Shown in pieces: positions 13,048 to 25,138 of a stretch of 64,000 nt of DNA. A model generated the notes under the pieces. The model was not told the origin of the DNA, ran no database searches, and saw only the letters and a list, made by a program, of their open reading frames with translations. Source of the stretch: Trileptium ribeirensis (taxonomy: Eukaryota; Nematoda; Enoplea; Enoplida; Thoracostomopsidae); contig JASANE010001664.1 in NCBI GenBank assembly GCA_030248225.1, forward strand, positions 1-64,000. Reading direction: 5' to 3'. Position numbers and translations under genes: made by a program. Positions within the stretch are counted from its first letter, which is position 1. Each line of letters opens with the position of its first letter.

Positions 13048-13870
13048 GTCATTTCACGTTATGATGTCCTTTTCTCCCAGAAAAAATGACTAATAACTTT
13101 TTGGCTTTGATTATCTTCATTTTTACTCCCTACGACCAAACAAACGTCAAGGATTCCGAATTTGAGGTCGTTAGAGTTAACTTTTTAACCGTTCCGATGC
13201 TATAGCTTCCCAATTACCACCTCCTGATGGCCAGCCTATCAGACGTAAAATGGTCTCTGGCATGCCCCAGTTTGAATATATATACCTCCATTTTGTGATT
13301 ATATATCTCGTGCAGCCTATCGGCGCGTCAAAATGAGGCTTGGCGGAGCTCCGTATGTCAAAAATAAAGCTTATTGTGCCTAGTCTTGGGTCGAACTTAC
13401 CACTTCTAAAATACGGGGGTGCCGGTTTATAGCTGTTACTAAATAGAAACGAAGCGGCCATAAACGGTAGCTTTTTGTATCGATAGTTTAGCCTGGGGGA
13501 AGTGTTATGCAAATTTACAATATTCCCTTTGCCAGACATGTTAGAATGCCAGAAGTAACTGGTGGGGTGGTCGGGGGTGGGATAAATTTTTGTTTACGTT
13601 AAAAACCACTCAAAAATCCTTGAAGCAACACTCAACTGTCTTTTGCACACCATCCACTCTACATGATTTTATCCAAAAATAATATGGTACATGCATACCA
13701 ATCGCCAGTGTACATGCCTGGTAACGTGGTAGGGGTAAAATTCTAAATTAAAGAAACTGTGTTATATGTGGCCGAAATGCAGTGCCACAATGTAACATAC
13801 CACAATATGAATTAAAGGCGCGAAATTTCATCGAAATCCGTCACATGGCCGATTTTTCGAAATATTTGGT
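13048..13870 (+). repeat. Copy of the 25.1-26.7 kb dispersed element (right arm)
   Basis: Starts TCATTTCACGTTATGATG and then follows 25139-25975 in order: AAAAAATGACTAAT, GATTATCTTCATTTTTAC, TGCTATRGCTTCCC, CGGGGGTGCCG, GAAACGAAGCGGCCATAAAC, then GTACATGCC and CGAAATTTCATCGAAA. The G-tract motif appears here as GGTGGTCGGGGGTGGG. The 3' end is missing. Its mirror image is at about 8640-9300. Confidence 0.8.
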
Positions 13871-15141
13871 TGAAACATTGTTTGCTGTATGATGTCGTTC
13901 CACAGGTATATGGGGTTTTTGGGGTCTGTCGGACTATTTTTACAGAAGAGCTTTTGGCGTTGTATTGCGGGGTGGAAGCGTCAAAATATCCTTCTATAGG
14001 TTTTGAAACATGTTGAATACGATGGTATCGCCTTCAGAGAGCTGTTGTTGCTGTGTCGTGTGCATACGCAGGGATATGTGGTGTTCTAGGGCCTGCTGAC
14101 CTAGTCTCACACAACACTTTTTGTGGCACGTTATTGCTTGCATGGTGCGCGCGGCAAAACATTCATCTATATATAAGTTTTCAAGCACGTGGAATACGAT
14201 GGCATTGTGCTGTTGTTGTATTGTGTCATTAAAGGACTGTGTGTTGTCTTTAGGGTCGGACCATTTTTTAAATAACACGTTTTAAATAGCTAATATTTCT
14301 TAGCGGTCATGCTCCCAGCATTTTCACTCGCTTGCGAGAAACTAGTAGCTAAAAGTAGTCCAAAACACAGTAGTGAAAGCTGTGTATAAATGGGCGACGT
14401 CAAGAACCAATCGTAATAGCGGCATTGTGTATAATAACGCTAATAATGCACGGTTGGAGGATTATGAAAATTGGAATTAATTTGATACCTTCATCGTACG
14501 TTTCATATTTATTCAATAATAAAACATAGCCTTAGTAACGTATGATTCGAAGTCTTAGATTTGTGTAATCCGACAACTTTGTTTCATTTAGGGGTCTGTT
14601 AATAATTTTTTAAAGTACAGTATGGGCCAGTAACTGACTGCCGCATTTGGAGAGAGCGATCAGCCAACGATCATCGAGCAAGCAGCAGTCATTTCTGACT
14701 TATTCTGTACGTATTGTATTACTTAGTTTAATATACTTGGAGCTACATACCTAGGCTGGCAGCCCTAATTTTGATAAACCAGAAAAATATTTATATTAGG
14801 ACTGTGGTGATGTATTGTGTTAACGTGACAATACGTGATGCTTATGTTTAAAATTTCACTACATTCTGTTCTACAATAAATGTCCTGGAGAAGTTCCATT
14901 GGTGTTAGAGAGAACGTCGCACATATATTTAGATAAATAGTATAAGGCAAATAATAATCATTTACACAAGCAAAAAGTACTTACTTGTGGATACTTGTGG
15001 ATCCATCTGCCCGTCGATTGACATGACCGTTCGGTTTCCTGGTCGAATGCTGTTGGCAGACGGAATATCTCCGGAGGCTGGACTCCGGCGGTTAATTCGA
15101 TTGATATTGAATCTGCAAAATGTTGACGACCCATAGACACT

Positions 15142-15840
15142 TCAAACAGATGAAAGATAGTCAGATGCATGTAGGCGTGATTTGAAGCAAGCCAAATTGG
15201 GTGCAGTAGCAATAGTGTCAGGCAAATTGTTCCAGTCATGTAACGTTCTGAGAGAGAAGAAATTCAAGGCAGCATTCAAGCGAGGAATGCGCTTTGCGCG
15301 AAGCTTAAGCCGATGTCCTCTTCTTCGTTCATTAGCGCTAGGGTCGAATAATAGCAACCAGTCGTAAGCAAAGCATCCATGCAAAAGTTTGTAGATAAGA
15401 ATCAGATCTTGGCGACGGCGCCGAGTACTCAGTTTTTGTAAGCCGAGAAAGCGTAGTGTGTTTTCATAAGACATAGTACTTAGCCCAAAAACTTGCTTAG
15501 TTGCATTCCGCTGCACACGTTCAACTAGCTCAATGTCTCGTACAAGGTAGGGTGACCATGCTGTGGTTGCTTACTCTAGCCTAGGTCGAATTAAGGATTT
15601 AAATAATGGGGGAAATACAGTTTTTGACATAGGCCTAAAGCAGCGCTTGATAACATGAAATACGCGCGTAGCTTTTGATGCTATCTTTACACAGTGAACA
15701 GATGATTTTAAGTCGTGTGATACCGTCACTCCAAGGTCATTAACGTTATCTAGGTTTGCAAGCTCCTGCCCATTGAGGGTATACTGATACCTAGGGTTAT
15801 TGCGCCCAAAATGCATCACTTCGCATTTGGCAGTAGAGTA
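15142..15840 (-). mobile_element. CR1/L2-like LINE fragment, 3' end of reverse transcriptase ORF
   Basis: Read on the minus strand this is one continuous frame from about 15840 to the stop at 15142, broken by a single TAA at about 15571-15573 where the family usually has Tyr (RPRLEYA). Landmarks are KCEVMHFGRNN, NDLGVTVSHDLK, LIRPRLE, WSPYLVRDIELVERVQR, and LRTLHDWNNLPD near the C-terminus. This is the thumb and C-terminal part of a non-LTR reverse transcriptase. The 5' part is absent, as is usual for truncated LINE copies. It lies in the intron between exons a and b. Confidence 0.88.
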
Positions 15841-16649
15841 ACCATGTTGTTACTTCCGCTTTCCAGCTATTTTTATACACAAAAAGAAAAACCACAGTGA
15901 CAAGATCACCGTTGCCATTGTATAGAGCACTGACTTAGTAATGTCTGTAATTTATTGGTCTTACGTTGGGCATTATTTCATGTTACTATAGTACCTACAT
16001 TGCATCAACGACTAATTTCTAATGGATTCATCAAAAATCAATACTTCGCTCGTAAGGCATAATCATTGCGATAATGTTTATAGCTGATTTCAATTGGAGT
16101 GTCATTGTTGAACCCTTTGTTGTATTTATTTAAAAATGCTACATTTTTATGAGTGTTGTACAGTCAGAGACAAATCTAAGTCCACGAAAAACGAACACAG
16201 GCGGAAACAATTTGCGTCCAACCACGTCCAGACATAATTTCGGCAGTCCGTGTTTATACGAGTATTCGAATAATTCTGTTTTTACGCGTCGAGCTGAAAT
16301 AGTGTCTGTTCGACTATGCACGTGTACTTTTGTCCGACACTGTCGGTCATTGCTAGATTCGTAAAATGCGACTAGTCATCGAGTACAAGGTGATTTGCCT
16401 GTTTTTGATCTTCTGTGTCTTTAAGGCAGACGTCTTATAGTTTTTCGAAAAGCCATGGGCAAATATGTATCTAAAGTTGTATATAGTGCTATTTTTTACG
16501 TATGTTCTTAACGTCTGCATTACGTGGTACAAACATTGTCCTTTGAAAATTACTCATGGCAGTTTGTGAAACGGCTTATTTTGCGTATGCGCACAATTTA
16601 GTAACACTAATTTGCTATTGAAGCGCGACATAAATTTATTATTTTTTAG

Positions 16650-16717
16650 TGTCTTTCGACAGAGTCCGCCACATTTAATCAAAGAAATTATTTTAGTTGA
16701 TGATTTCTCAAAAGATC
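16650..16717 (+). CDS. GALNT2: GALNT2-like exon b
   Basis: Encodes residues 33-55: SVFRQSPPHLIKEIILVDDF then SKD. The segment EIILVDD is the conserved second strand of the catalytic fold that contacts the nucleotide sugar. The acceptor is a T-rich tract ending TTTTTTAG and the donor is GTAAGT. The exon is 68 bases and joins exon a by completing a Ser codon. The mirror copy at 6463-6508 has lost 22 bases. Confidence 0.95.
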
Positions 16718-19700
16718 GTAAGTGGTGCTGCCTTTTTGAATAGTCTATTTGCTAAAATATGAAGTATATATGTTGTTCACTTATTTTAAGTGCTTTATTC
16801 TAGCTGTCCAAAATGACCTTGAATCACAGTAATGTAAATAAATTTAGCCTGTAAATTAGCGGCGTTTATTATTGCTGCAATTACTGTGGAGTAGATGTGT
16901 GTTTGTCCTAACACCATACTTATTTCACTGTTACACTTATTTTCATTTTATCTGAACGAACGTGTGCTGGACACATTTGAGACTGGTGTGCCTTCTTAGC
17001 AACGGTCTACCAGAAAAATGGATAAAATACTTAGGGGTATTTTCTGAAGCTTAGGGATCGGTCAGTACACATGCGCTATTCCAGGTATTCAAAAAATATT
17101 TTGTGGCATTCGTTTGTATCTTGCTAACTTTAATTTCACTCTAACGCAGCAGAATTATAAGTGAGTACTCTTTGAGCATCTTTGTAGCGTTGCCGTTTCA
17201 GAAATTTGTTAAAGACTTATTTACGAAATGCCTCCGCTTTAGCATTTTATTTATATTTATGTGTGTATTTTGTAATTTCGTAAACTTGTATTCATAATCT
17301 ATTAGAGGTATTACTATAAAATAGTTAAAATATCGGCTTGTACTTGAATTATCCATGTAGTGAGCGAAACGAGCAAAGCAAAATAATTCTTGCTAGCCGT
17401 GACAATCTCCGTTATTGGGTTTCTTTAGGATTACACTGAACTCAACATTACCTGGGCAGATTTATTCGCCCAGCAGCTTGTTTAAAGCTTGAAATCTTTA
17501 TTTGTGCCCTTAGGCGCGGTGCCCGATTGAACAAACCGACCCGCCCCCATCCGAAAAAGTTAGCCACTCGCGCTCGCGTTGAGTCCTGCAAGGGACCAAA
17601 ATTACATTACAAATTGTTGTAACTCCACATCTGATGCAGATAGTTGAGTCAAATTGGTCTCATTTTGTAGCGCAATTCGTCCTCCATGCAGTTGCACATG
17701 GTTTGCTTCTATTCTCACGATTACTCTGCAGGGTTTGTGTCAAACCGGGTTTTAAATGGTCTCATAGGACCAAGTATAAAGTAAAATGGTAATATCACTG
17801 TAACTGCTCGAGCTATACGGGTACGGGTGTTGATCTCATTTTGCAGACTAAATTATTCTCTTTTGTGAAATGTTTCAGCACAGTGTATCTTCTCACCTAT
17901 TCAAGCAACATGGCTGATATTCAGTGGCATATATAATAATTAAATGTTCAATATGAATTACATCTTCAACACTCAGAATTCACCGTCTCGGCGTTAAGAC
18001 ACTAGTAGTTACGTTAATATTATCGGCAATGCACTATGAAATTATGAAATTTTCCCTTCATGGTATGATACACAGTCAAACTTTTATACTAATGCGCGAC
18101 TAAACAGTCCTACTATGTAAAACCCGATGACGAATCCGCATTCATTGTTGTGCACTAAGCAAGATTTCGGATTCGATTCACTGCTAGCCCGGAAATATGG
18201 ATTTATAATCAGTCAACGACAGTTCCCTATCGATAATTAGTTAGAATTAGGATTTGTGCCAGCTCGCGAACAAATTCAACGCAGATGTGGCGGCAGATGC
18301 GAAACGACCTTGTAGTTTTTCAGATATTGTTTGCGAATATAATTCTATTTAATTCAAAAGAGATAAAATTTCTAGCTGCCTGAATACAATTCGGTAACGC
18401 TATTTTTTCACGTAATAGGATTGTCACTGGGCCCAGGTTAGGTTAAGTCGCGCATAAACACATCTTGATGATGGGGTTATTTTTTGGATGCCCCGTCCAC
18501 AGATGCTATGGTGTTTATGCCTCAAGGTTCTGTGAAGATGTATTGTACTCCCTAGGTTTTTGGGGTATACGGCTGTTAGAACATCAACAACTAATAAGGC
18601 AAGCCGGTGCATTTCAAATTTTCGCAGCTGGTATGTCCAAATTTTGTCTCATTGGATGTTTTCTTGGTTGATTATACTCTATACGAAACCTACAGAGCAG
18701 AGAGAGACTGGAATTCTGGTTCCGGCGAAAATCATGCTACGGTTTCGGCAAAATGCAAAAACCATACCGGAAGCGGAATTCCGGTTTAAAAATTGTTAAA
18801 TTTTCTACATTTTTGGTTCATTTGTGGTCTAAACATGTAATAATATGCACAATGATCAAGTTCCAATACAACCAAACAAAATAAAAGATTAATTCAGTAA
18901 ATTGTCGTATGAAACGTAAGTATGACGCATAAGTTCAGCAGGAATTTTTCATCTTAATCCTGCTGGAGTTTGCTCACAAAACAAATCCAGCTAGATACTT
19001 GTAGCAGGTATTTGAGACATTCAGAAGTCTAAGGTGTATGTTAGAATTAAACCGATCCAACTCGATAACAGAGTTTGGATTATTTAGAAGTACTTAGCTG
19101 TAAGCTTGGCTAATATAAACTGCGTCAAGCACCCGCCAGTGTGCTTGTAAATTGTAAATCAGTCTGCATTGAAATAAAGTAACAATCTGCAACGCAGCCA
19201 GAAACTTGCTCTTGCCAATGAACTGTATTTACTGAAATTGTGCTAGAATTACAACAGTTTGTCTCATTAATAGCATTCTCATCAGAATTTTATCATTATT
19301 ATCATCTAGCTGACGGGCACTAGTTGCCCAACGCTAGCCTAAAAAATATCCCTGACCATTGATCAAAAAATTATAACATATTTTTATTTTCTTTTAGAAC
19401 TATATCCTACAGAATAACATGTAACAAACGTATGTGTAGTAAAGCGAGGCGATTGGAGACAGAGTGAAATGTTTATTCTACGCTTCGTGCAAACATGTTT
19501 AGTTACAAGCACATTCAGTTTGACGCAATTTACACAAGGCTGTACAGTGGACGGCGTTTTTTTTGCTCTGGGGTTCCAAAAACCTACATATTACTCGATA
19601 AATAAGCAGTGCTGGATTCCATAGTCTTTTCAAACTTCCATAGAGGCAATAATGCCATCGCAATACATTAAGTTTAATGTAAAAGTTATATTTAGTACTG

Positions 19701-20014
19701 TCATCTTGAATCCACTATACGTTCATTTCTTCCTTTGTCTGTTTTACTATATATAAGGTTCGAAGACCAGGTTCCGGATCCGGTTTAGATGGACGGTTCC
19801 GCTAAATTTCTTTTACGGTTATACGGGGGCATTACCGCTAGAAAGCCTCAGAGCGTAGTCGCAGAATGACCTCATTAATGTTGTAAAGTAAAAGAGTGTG
19901 GCCAATAGTGTAATACTCCTCTACAAAATTTTTTTTTCTAAACTATGTATTGCACGTAAACAAACTTTTATCGCCGTTGTTCTGTCTTAATGTTTTACAG
20001 TTGAATGTTTTCAG
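16718..20014 (+). other. Intron between exons b and c
   Basis: A 3.3 kb intron in the right arm. From 18640 to 19810 it carries a dispersed repeat with GGTTCCGG-type motifs at both ends; a second copy is at 34190-34990. No exon is seen. Confidence 0.65.
18640..19815 (+). repeat. Dispersed repeat, right-arm copy (related to 34190-34990)
   Basis: Shared landmarks in order: CCTGC.GGAGTTTG, ACATTCAGAAGTCT, GTATGTT.GAATTAAACCG, CATCTAGCTGACGGGCACTAGT, AACGTATGTGTAGTAAAG, and the GGTTCCGGATCCGGTTTA ending. The left end has GGTTCCGG and CGGAATTCCGG tracts. The mirror copy is at about 3700-4800. No coding signal was recognised. Confidence 0.7.
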
Positions 20015-20080
20015 CCCGTGCTGGAGCTGATTTAGCTCAAATTGAAAAGATTGTTGTCTTGCGGAACGCGAAACGCGAAG
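20015..20080 (+). CDS. GALNT2: GALNT2-like exon c
   Basis: Encodes residues 56-77, PRAGADLAQIEKIVVLRNAK followed by RE, matching the family segment that ends in LRN..REG just before the GLIRSR motif. The acceptor is ATGTTTTCAG; the donor GTTTGT is weaker than the others. It is a 66-base exon whose first two bases complete the Pro codon begun in exon b. In the frame of its own first base it would contain a stop, so the phase carried from exon b is decisive. A mirror copy lies at 3499-3557. Confidence 0.92.
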
Positions 20081-23037
20081 GTTTGTGTTGTTTTTTCTTT
20101 CAGGCGAATGCTTACCAGTCATCAAAATTCTAGTAGCAGCTGTTTTATTTATCTTTTTAATATTTTCCTTTAATAGAAACTGTTGGTACTTAGTTGTTTT
20201 TCAACTTAATCAGTTTAAGCAGTCTCATGACAGTGTGTTGTGTAACTCAGACGTTTTCGTAATAAAAAAATTGTGTCCATGCTAATGGATATAAACAAAA
20301 TTCTAATTAAAGACCTTATTCGCCTGAGTGGTATAATGCTTACAAGCACTATAAAAATTGTGTAAATCTTTATAGTAGTTGTAATAATTATGTAGAAGGG
20401 TCGTGTAAATTAGTTTGTGACTGCCGATTTTTTTCGGTGTTACAATAACAAAAGAAAGTTACCGTTTACAGTGCACCTAAAGTGTTACACTACACGAGAC
20501 TTTTAAGTCTAAATACATGTTTCAGATTTAGGTTCCAAGATTTCTTTGAGAAAGTTAAGCTGTGGTATAGTTATTTATCACAATGTATAATGGGCAAGGT
20601 TTTTTCAAGAGATAGGTTATTGGGCGGTTGGATCAACCTTATTTTGGCGCCACAACTTTTGCCCCGAACCATTGTATCTATGAAATTTTGCGTCAGCTCG
20701 TAAGGTAACAATCATCTGTCGCAAGAATTCGATGTTCCCCTTTACCCATACCGCCAATCTATATGGAACAGTCGAAACAGTCGTATCGCTTTCGTTTTAT
20801 TCTACTTTATATATTAATTAGATTGCGATTGACAACGAATTTATAACTAATTTATAATTCTGTCCTTCGAGAAATAGTAGTTTTAATAATATGACGATAT
20901 TTTTTCTATTGACCGACCGCAGCTGTCGTATAGAATTAAAATCCAAAGCCTTCAAACTGTCAGCAAGCCACAAAATACGACTTTTAAAAATAAAAAAAAT
21001 TAAATTTAATTGGTTTGGAATTAATTTCTTTTTTGAAACGCCATTCAGATCGAATCCGTACTGTGCTAGCAACGATACGATATGCAATGAAATAATAATG
21101 CTGTGATGCGTTTTTGTTATGTTTAAGAGAGTGACTGCGTGCGTTAAGGGTGATATAATAATAATTACAGGAATGTTTAGCGGGCTGAATACGTTGAGCT
21201 AGCAGCTGCTTGTTGGTAATAAACCAATAGCTACGATGTCGAAGCTACATTCAAAGTATTAGTCCAGTCATAAAAATTGTACGTATTACAAAAGAAAACT
21301 TGCATAATCAACATCGCGGCTCTGAAAGAGGAACTGGCAAACATTGTCGTCTGGGTGTATTTTCAAATGTTTTTCGCCGTGGACAGCTGCAAATTCTGTA
21401 TTGGGCTTTTTCTCCTGTATGAGACCAATTTTTTGTTTTAAAATGCTTAAACAGCAATAGAAAAATGTGAAATATATTTTCCGTTACTAAATAAAATTTA
21501 TCAGAACGATGGATATTAGTTCTATCTCGGGAAATAGTGTTAGGTCTTGTGTATGCTGTTAGGAGTTTAATTTTGCCCCACCTTTCATACGATAGTTCTA
21601 TAGCAGGTACATAATATTCAACAAATTGTTAGTACGCGACTTGGCGCCTTGTACGTTAACGTTAGCATTGCCGTTGTGTTAAACACGTTATTGCAATGTT
21701 ATCGCTGCTGATTATGATGACTAGTTCGAGGTTGTTACATAGATACTTATTCAGATATCTTGCTGCACAAATAACATTACATTTTGAGGTCCATTCTACA
21801 TACGTCGCAAATCTCAGGCCTACCCAGAGCTGTGCGCGAGTACGTGTGTGTCCCTGGGCCGGTACATGTACATGCTGAAATAATGAACCGCAAAGTTGCC
21901 GGTATACTGCAAGTAGTGCGTACTCGTAACGCTCACGGTCCTAGATGTTCAGCAGTAAGAGCTGTTGTCTGCATATATACAAGCATAGCAAGATGGCTCC
22001 GTATAGTTAGCCATTAGAAACAAAAATATGTTCAAGCTAGCTGCTATATGTTTTAGTCTCTTACGGATAACTGGTCGAGATTATATTTAGGTTTGATATA
22101 ATGTACATGTCTGAGTCATCTCCATATCTAGGGCTGATCCGGTAAAATGGCGATGTCTGAACTTCATTATTACGGATTTCAGAGATAACAATGATCATAG
22201 CACAGACAAAGTGCGAATGAACGTGGAGCAAAATATACATATTTTAGGATCACCGACGTTGTACGGTTGCAAAATATGACTTTTGCAAAGTATATGCTGG
22301 GCTATAATGTCGTGTGTAACTGGGCAAGTGCGTCTGTGCGATATGAGACAGGGCATCCAACGTGAAAAATGACCCTCCAAGTTCTAGTTGATAAGTTTTG
22401 GCAGACCAATTTCGTTGCACGTCATCACATACAATATGCGTGACTAAAAACTTTTGGGTTGCATTATATAGAGTTTGTTGTATCAGTGAAATTTTTTTGT
22501 TTTTAGCGGGCAGTTTAACAAGTACAATTCCGATGTTTTAACATTGGCACGAAAATGACACTTGAGATTTCGAAACTATTTAAATTAATAGTAAATTCAA
22601 TTTTTAGAACAAATTTATTTCGAGCGAGTCGCGAGGGAGCGACAGTCATTTTTGGCGGTAGCACTAAAATAAAAGTCAATACATAATATGCGACTATAAC
22701 ACATTTTCCTAAGAAGTCTTCTTTTTAAGCTTGCGATTAGCTCTTAATTTTAAAAACAACTTGAAATAGAAACTGAAAAATACAGATACGTAGAACGTGT
22801 CGCATGAACACTAACCCAGTTACATACGACACGTCGCCCAACATATATACTATGCCACAGTCATATTTTGCAACCGTACAACTTTGGTGTTCTTAAAATA
22901 TGTGTATTTTGCTACACGGTCATACACAGAGACAATAATCTGTTATAATTAGCTGCAAGAGGTTTTAGTTTCTAATAGCTAGCCGTTAGAGATTTAAATA
23001 TCAAATAAGCATTCATTAAAATAAAAAATTTCTGGCA

Positions 23038-23100
23038 GCCGTTTGCAAGAAACTAAAATATTGAACTACCGATCAGAGGTATTAGTTTCCTGCAAACGGC
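23038..23100. repeat. Short inverted repeat (hairpin)
   Basis: AGCCGTTTGCAAGAAACTAA is followed after about 20 bases by its near-perfect reverse complement TTAGTTTCCTGCAAACGGCT. In the left arm the matching hairpin (about 1345-1425) is degraded. Confidence 0.65.
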
Positions 23101-23149
23101 TCTTAAAGACATAACTGCCGAACTTTTGCATTTATTTTTCCATGAAACC

Positions 23150-23420
23150 TGTATTATTTGCTCCTTTAATTGGCAGTGAGTGCTGTCATCGAAACAACTA
23201 AACGGCCCCTTTACTGAGTGATGCTTAAAAAGTGGATGGTTCGTTTGTGTAAGTGAACGTTATCTGAAAAGCTGAATTAGTGAGTATTCGGCCAAATACC
23301 TAAGCGATTTGTTGAATCACTTCTATAGCAAGGATCAGTGGAAGGAGATCTGACCAATTTCCTAATGTCCGTAATTGTGAAACCTGCCGTTTGAGGATAT
23401 TGGTTACGATAGTGGGTCAG
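23150..23420 (+). repeat. Dispersed repeat shared with 62830-63050
   Basis: Shared landmarks: CTTTAATTGGCA, GTCATCGAAA, CTTTA..GAGTGATGC, AAAGTGGATG and TTAGTGAGTAT. The mirror copy in the left arm is at about 1120-1310. Confidence 0.5.
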
Positions 23421-23774
23421 TGTCTTCGCCGTGTAAACCTGGGCGCTGAACTTTAATTCCTTGCAATTATATAACTATTGCGACGCTAAAAACAGAAGTA
23501 CATATAGTTTGGAGTCAATATTATGATGTCCAAAAAGCCCAGTATAATAGGTACACAACTTATGGACTTCGCGGGCATGAAAAATTCTCTCTGAGCACAA
23601 GAGTACGATCCTAGTGCTAGTGGACATGCCTCCAATTTTCACGGGTACACGGGGCTTAAAAAATTTCGCACGCGCACATCTCTGAGCCTATCTATCTTTG
23701 CAGATAAACCCTAGAACAAGTATATTATGAATAAATAATAATAGTTTCAATATATATATTTATGCATATTTCAG

Positions 23775-23896
23775 GTCTCATTCGTTCACGTGTGAAGGCT
23801 GCCAACGTTGCCCAGGCTCCAATTCTAACATTTCTTGACAGTCATGTTGAATGCAATGCACATTGGCTTGAACCGATGTTGGAGCGCGTTGCTTCG
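23775..23896 (+). CDS. GALNT2: GALNT2-like exon d (DSH metal motif)
   Basis: Encodes residues 78-118, beginning [15 protein letters not shown] and containing FLDSHVECN at about 97-105. Asp99 and His101 of DSH correspond to the DxH motif that binds Mn2+ and the UDP diphosphate in GT27 enzymes. The acceptor is TATTTCAG and the donor is GTAGGA; the exon ends in phase 0. It is the last coding exon inside the right arm, 750 bases before the arm ends. The mirror copy at 706-795 is about 30 bases shorter and broken. Confidence 0.95.
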
Positions 23897-25138
23897 GTAG
23901 GAAATGCTACATACAATCTTTGCAAGGAATGACTGCTGTCCGATCCATATTCGTTTGAGAACTTGTTCAATATTGATTAAAAACTGTTCGACATCGGTTC
24001 GCACAGTTTTAGATAATGTGTTTGCGTTAAAAATAATCGAACGTGTATATAAATGAAAAAATCCAAAAAATAAATAAACTGTCTAATAAAATGTTAATGC
24101 TGTTCGAAGCCACTAGAAATATGTTTGAATAAATTTTGTTGTCCGAAATCTTTCAAGAAGTGTTCGCTGTTGGTTCGATGTCTGTTCGATTGAAACCAGA
24201 CAGCCATTTCTAATAGGGGCAGTATATCTAATTTTAGAGTAGTTTCAACGAATTTTTAATAATTTTACGTTTACGTTTATTACACTAAAGAAAACAGTTT
24301 TGCTGACATTATTCTTTTGAAGCATTATTGTCAAAGAAATAATATAGTAATAATATAAATTTCGTTGTTATAATTTTGTCGATTACGACTGCTGATCGAT
24401 TAAAATTAATAAGCTTTGCGAAGATGAGTTTTGCGCAAAATGTCTTTTTCTTATAGTCAGAAGCCGATTCAACAGTAGAGACTGTCAGTAGACATTAACG
24501 CATTCCCAGGAAGCAAACTTTATCCTCCACTTGAACCCCCTCGTATGACTTCGCCACCCTCGCACCTCCCGCCCTGTGGCACACACTCTGCTCTCCGCCG
24601 CCCTGTGGGCCCCATAGGCGTGAGAGTCTGCATGGCCTATAGCGCGCAGAACATTTTAAAAGTGGTAGTTCGCACCACCAAAATAGGATGCAAAATTTTA
24701 TTTTTGAGGTGCGGCCTTTCCTCCAGGCCTGCCCTGCATTCTTGTATCTTCACTTGGATGATGGTGGCGCCCTCTCCTTTTTATTCGCGCCAGCCTACAG
24801 TATCGTTTGTTACATTTTGATCTAATTCGTTGAATTCTGAATGTAGTGAGTGAAATGAGCGGAGCAAGGAAGTTTTACTGGTCGTGACTTATTTGACTTA
24901 AGTTCTATGGATGCATTGCCAGTTGGTGTCGATGGCATTCTACGCTAATCTACAATTGGTCGATTTTGTACTTCGTGACTAAGGCTGTTGATGTCACTTC
25001 TGTGCCATGTACTGATATTATCAAGCGAATTGAACCGTTGCTACCTTCAATGGTTGCAAAAGTGGCTCGCTTGATAAACCTGTTATTCTACAGCAGTGCT
25101 CGAATAAACTGAGCTTGCGACGAATGATCTTTGCGAGA

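Larger units (their letters stand above)
12345..16649 (+). other. Intron between exons a and b
   Basis: A 4.3 kb intron. It holds a decayed copy of the dispersed element also seen at 25139-26711 (here about 13048-13870) and the LINE fragment at 15142-15840. The rest is AT-rich with no coding signal. All of it is mirrored in the left arm. Confidence 0.7.
20081..23774 (+). other. Intron between exons c and d
   Basis: A 3.7 kb intron in the right arm. It includes a block at about 21200-21910 with no left-arm partner and a 20-base-stem hairpin at 23038-23100. No exon or element protein is recognised. Confidence 0.6.
11035..24651 (+). repeat. Right arm of 24.6 kb imperfect inverted repeat
   Basis: Partner of 1-11004. 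This arm holds exons a-d of the GALNT2-like gene with intact frames and splice sites, so it is the better copy. It also holds a CR1/L2-like LINE fragment and dispersed repeats, all mirrored in the left arm. A block at about 21200-21910 has no counterpart there. Confidence 0.95.

Noticed and set aside
24545..24820. 91-codon open frame on the + strand at the end of the right arm
   Set aside because: Driven by GC-rich sequence without stops. The left-arm counterpart does not keep the frame and no family is recognised.
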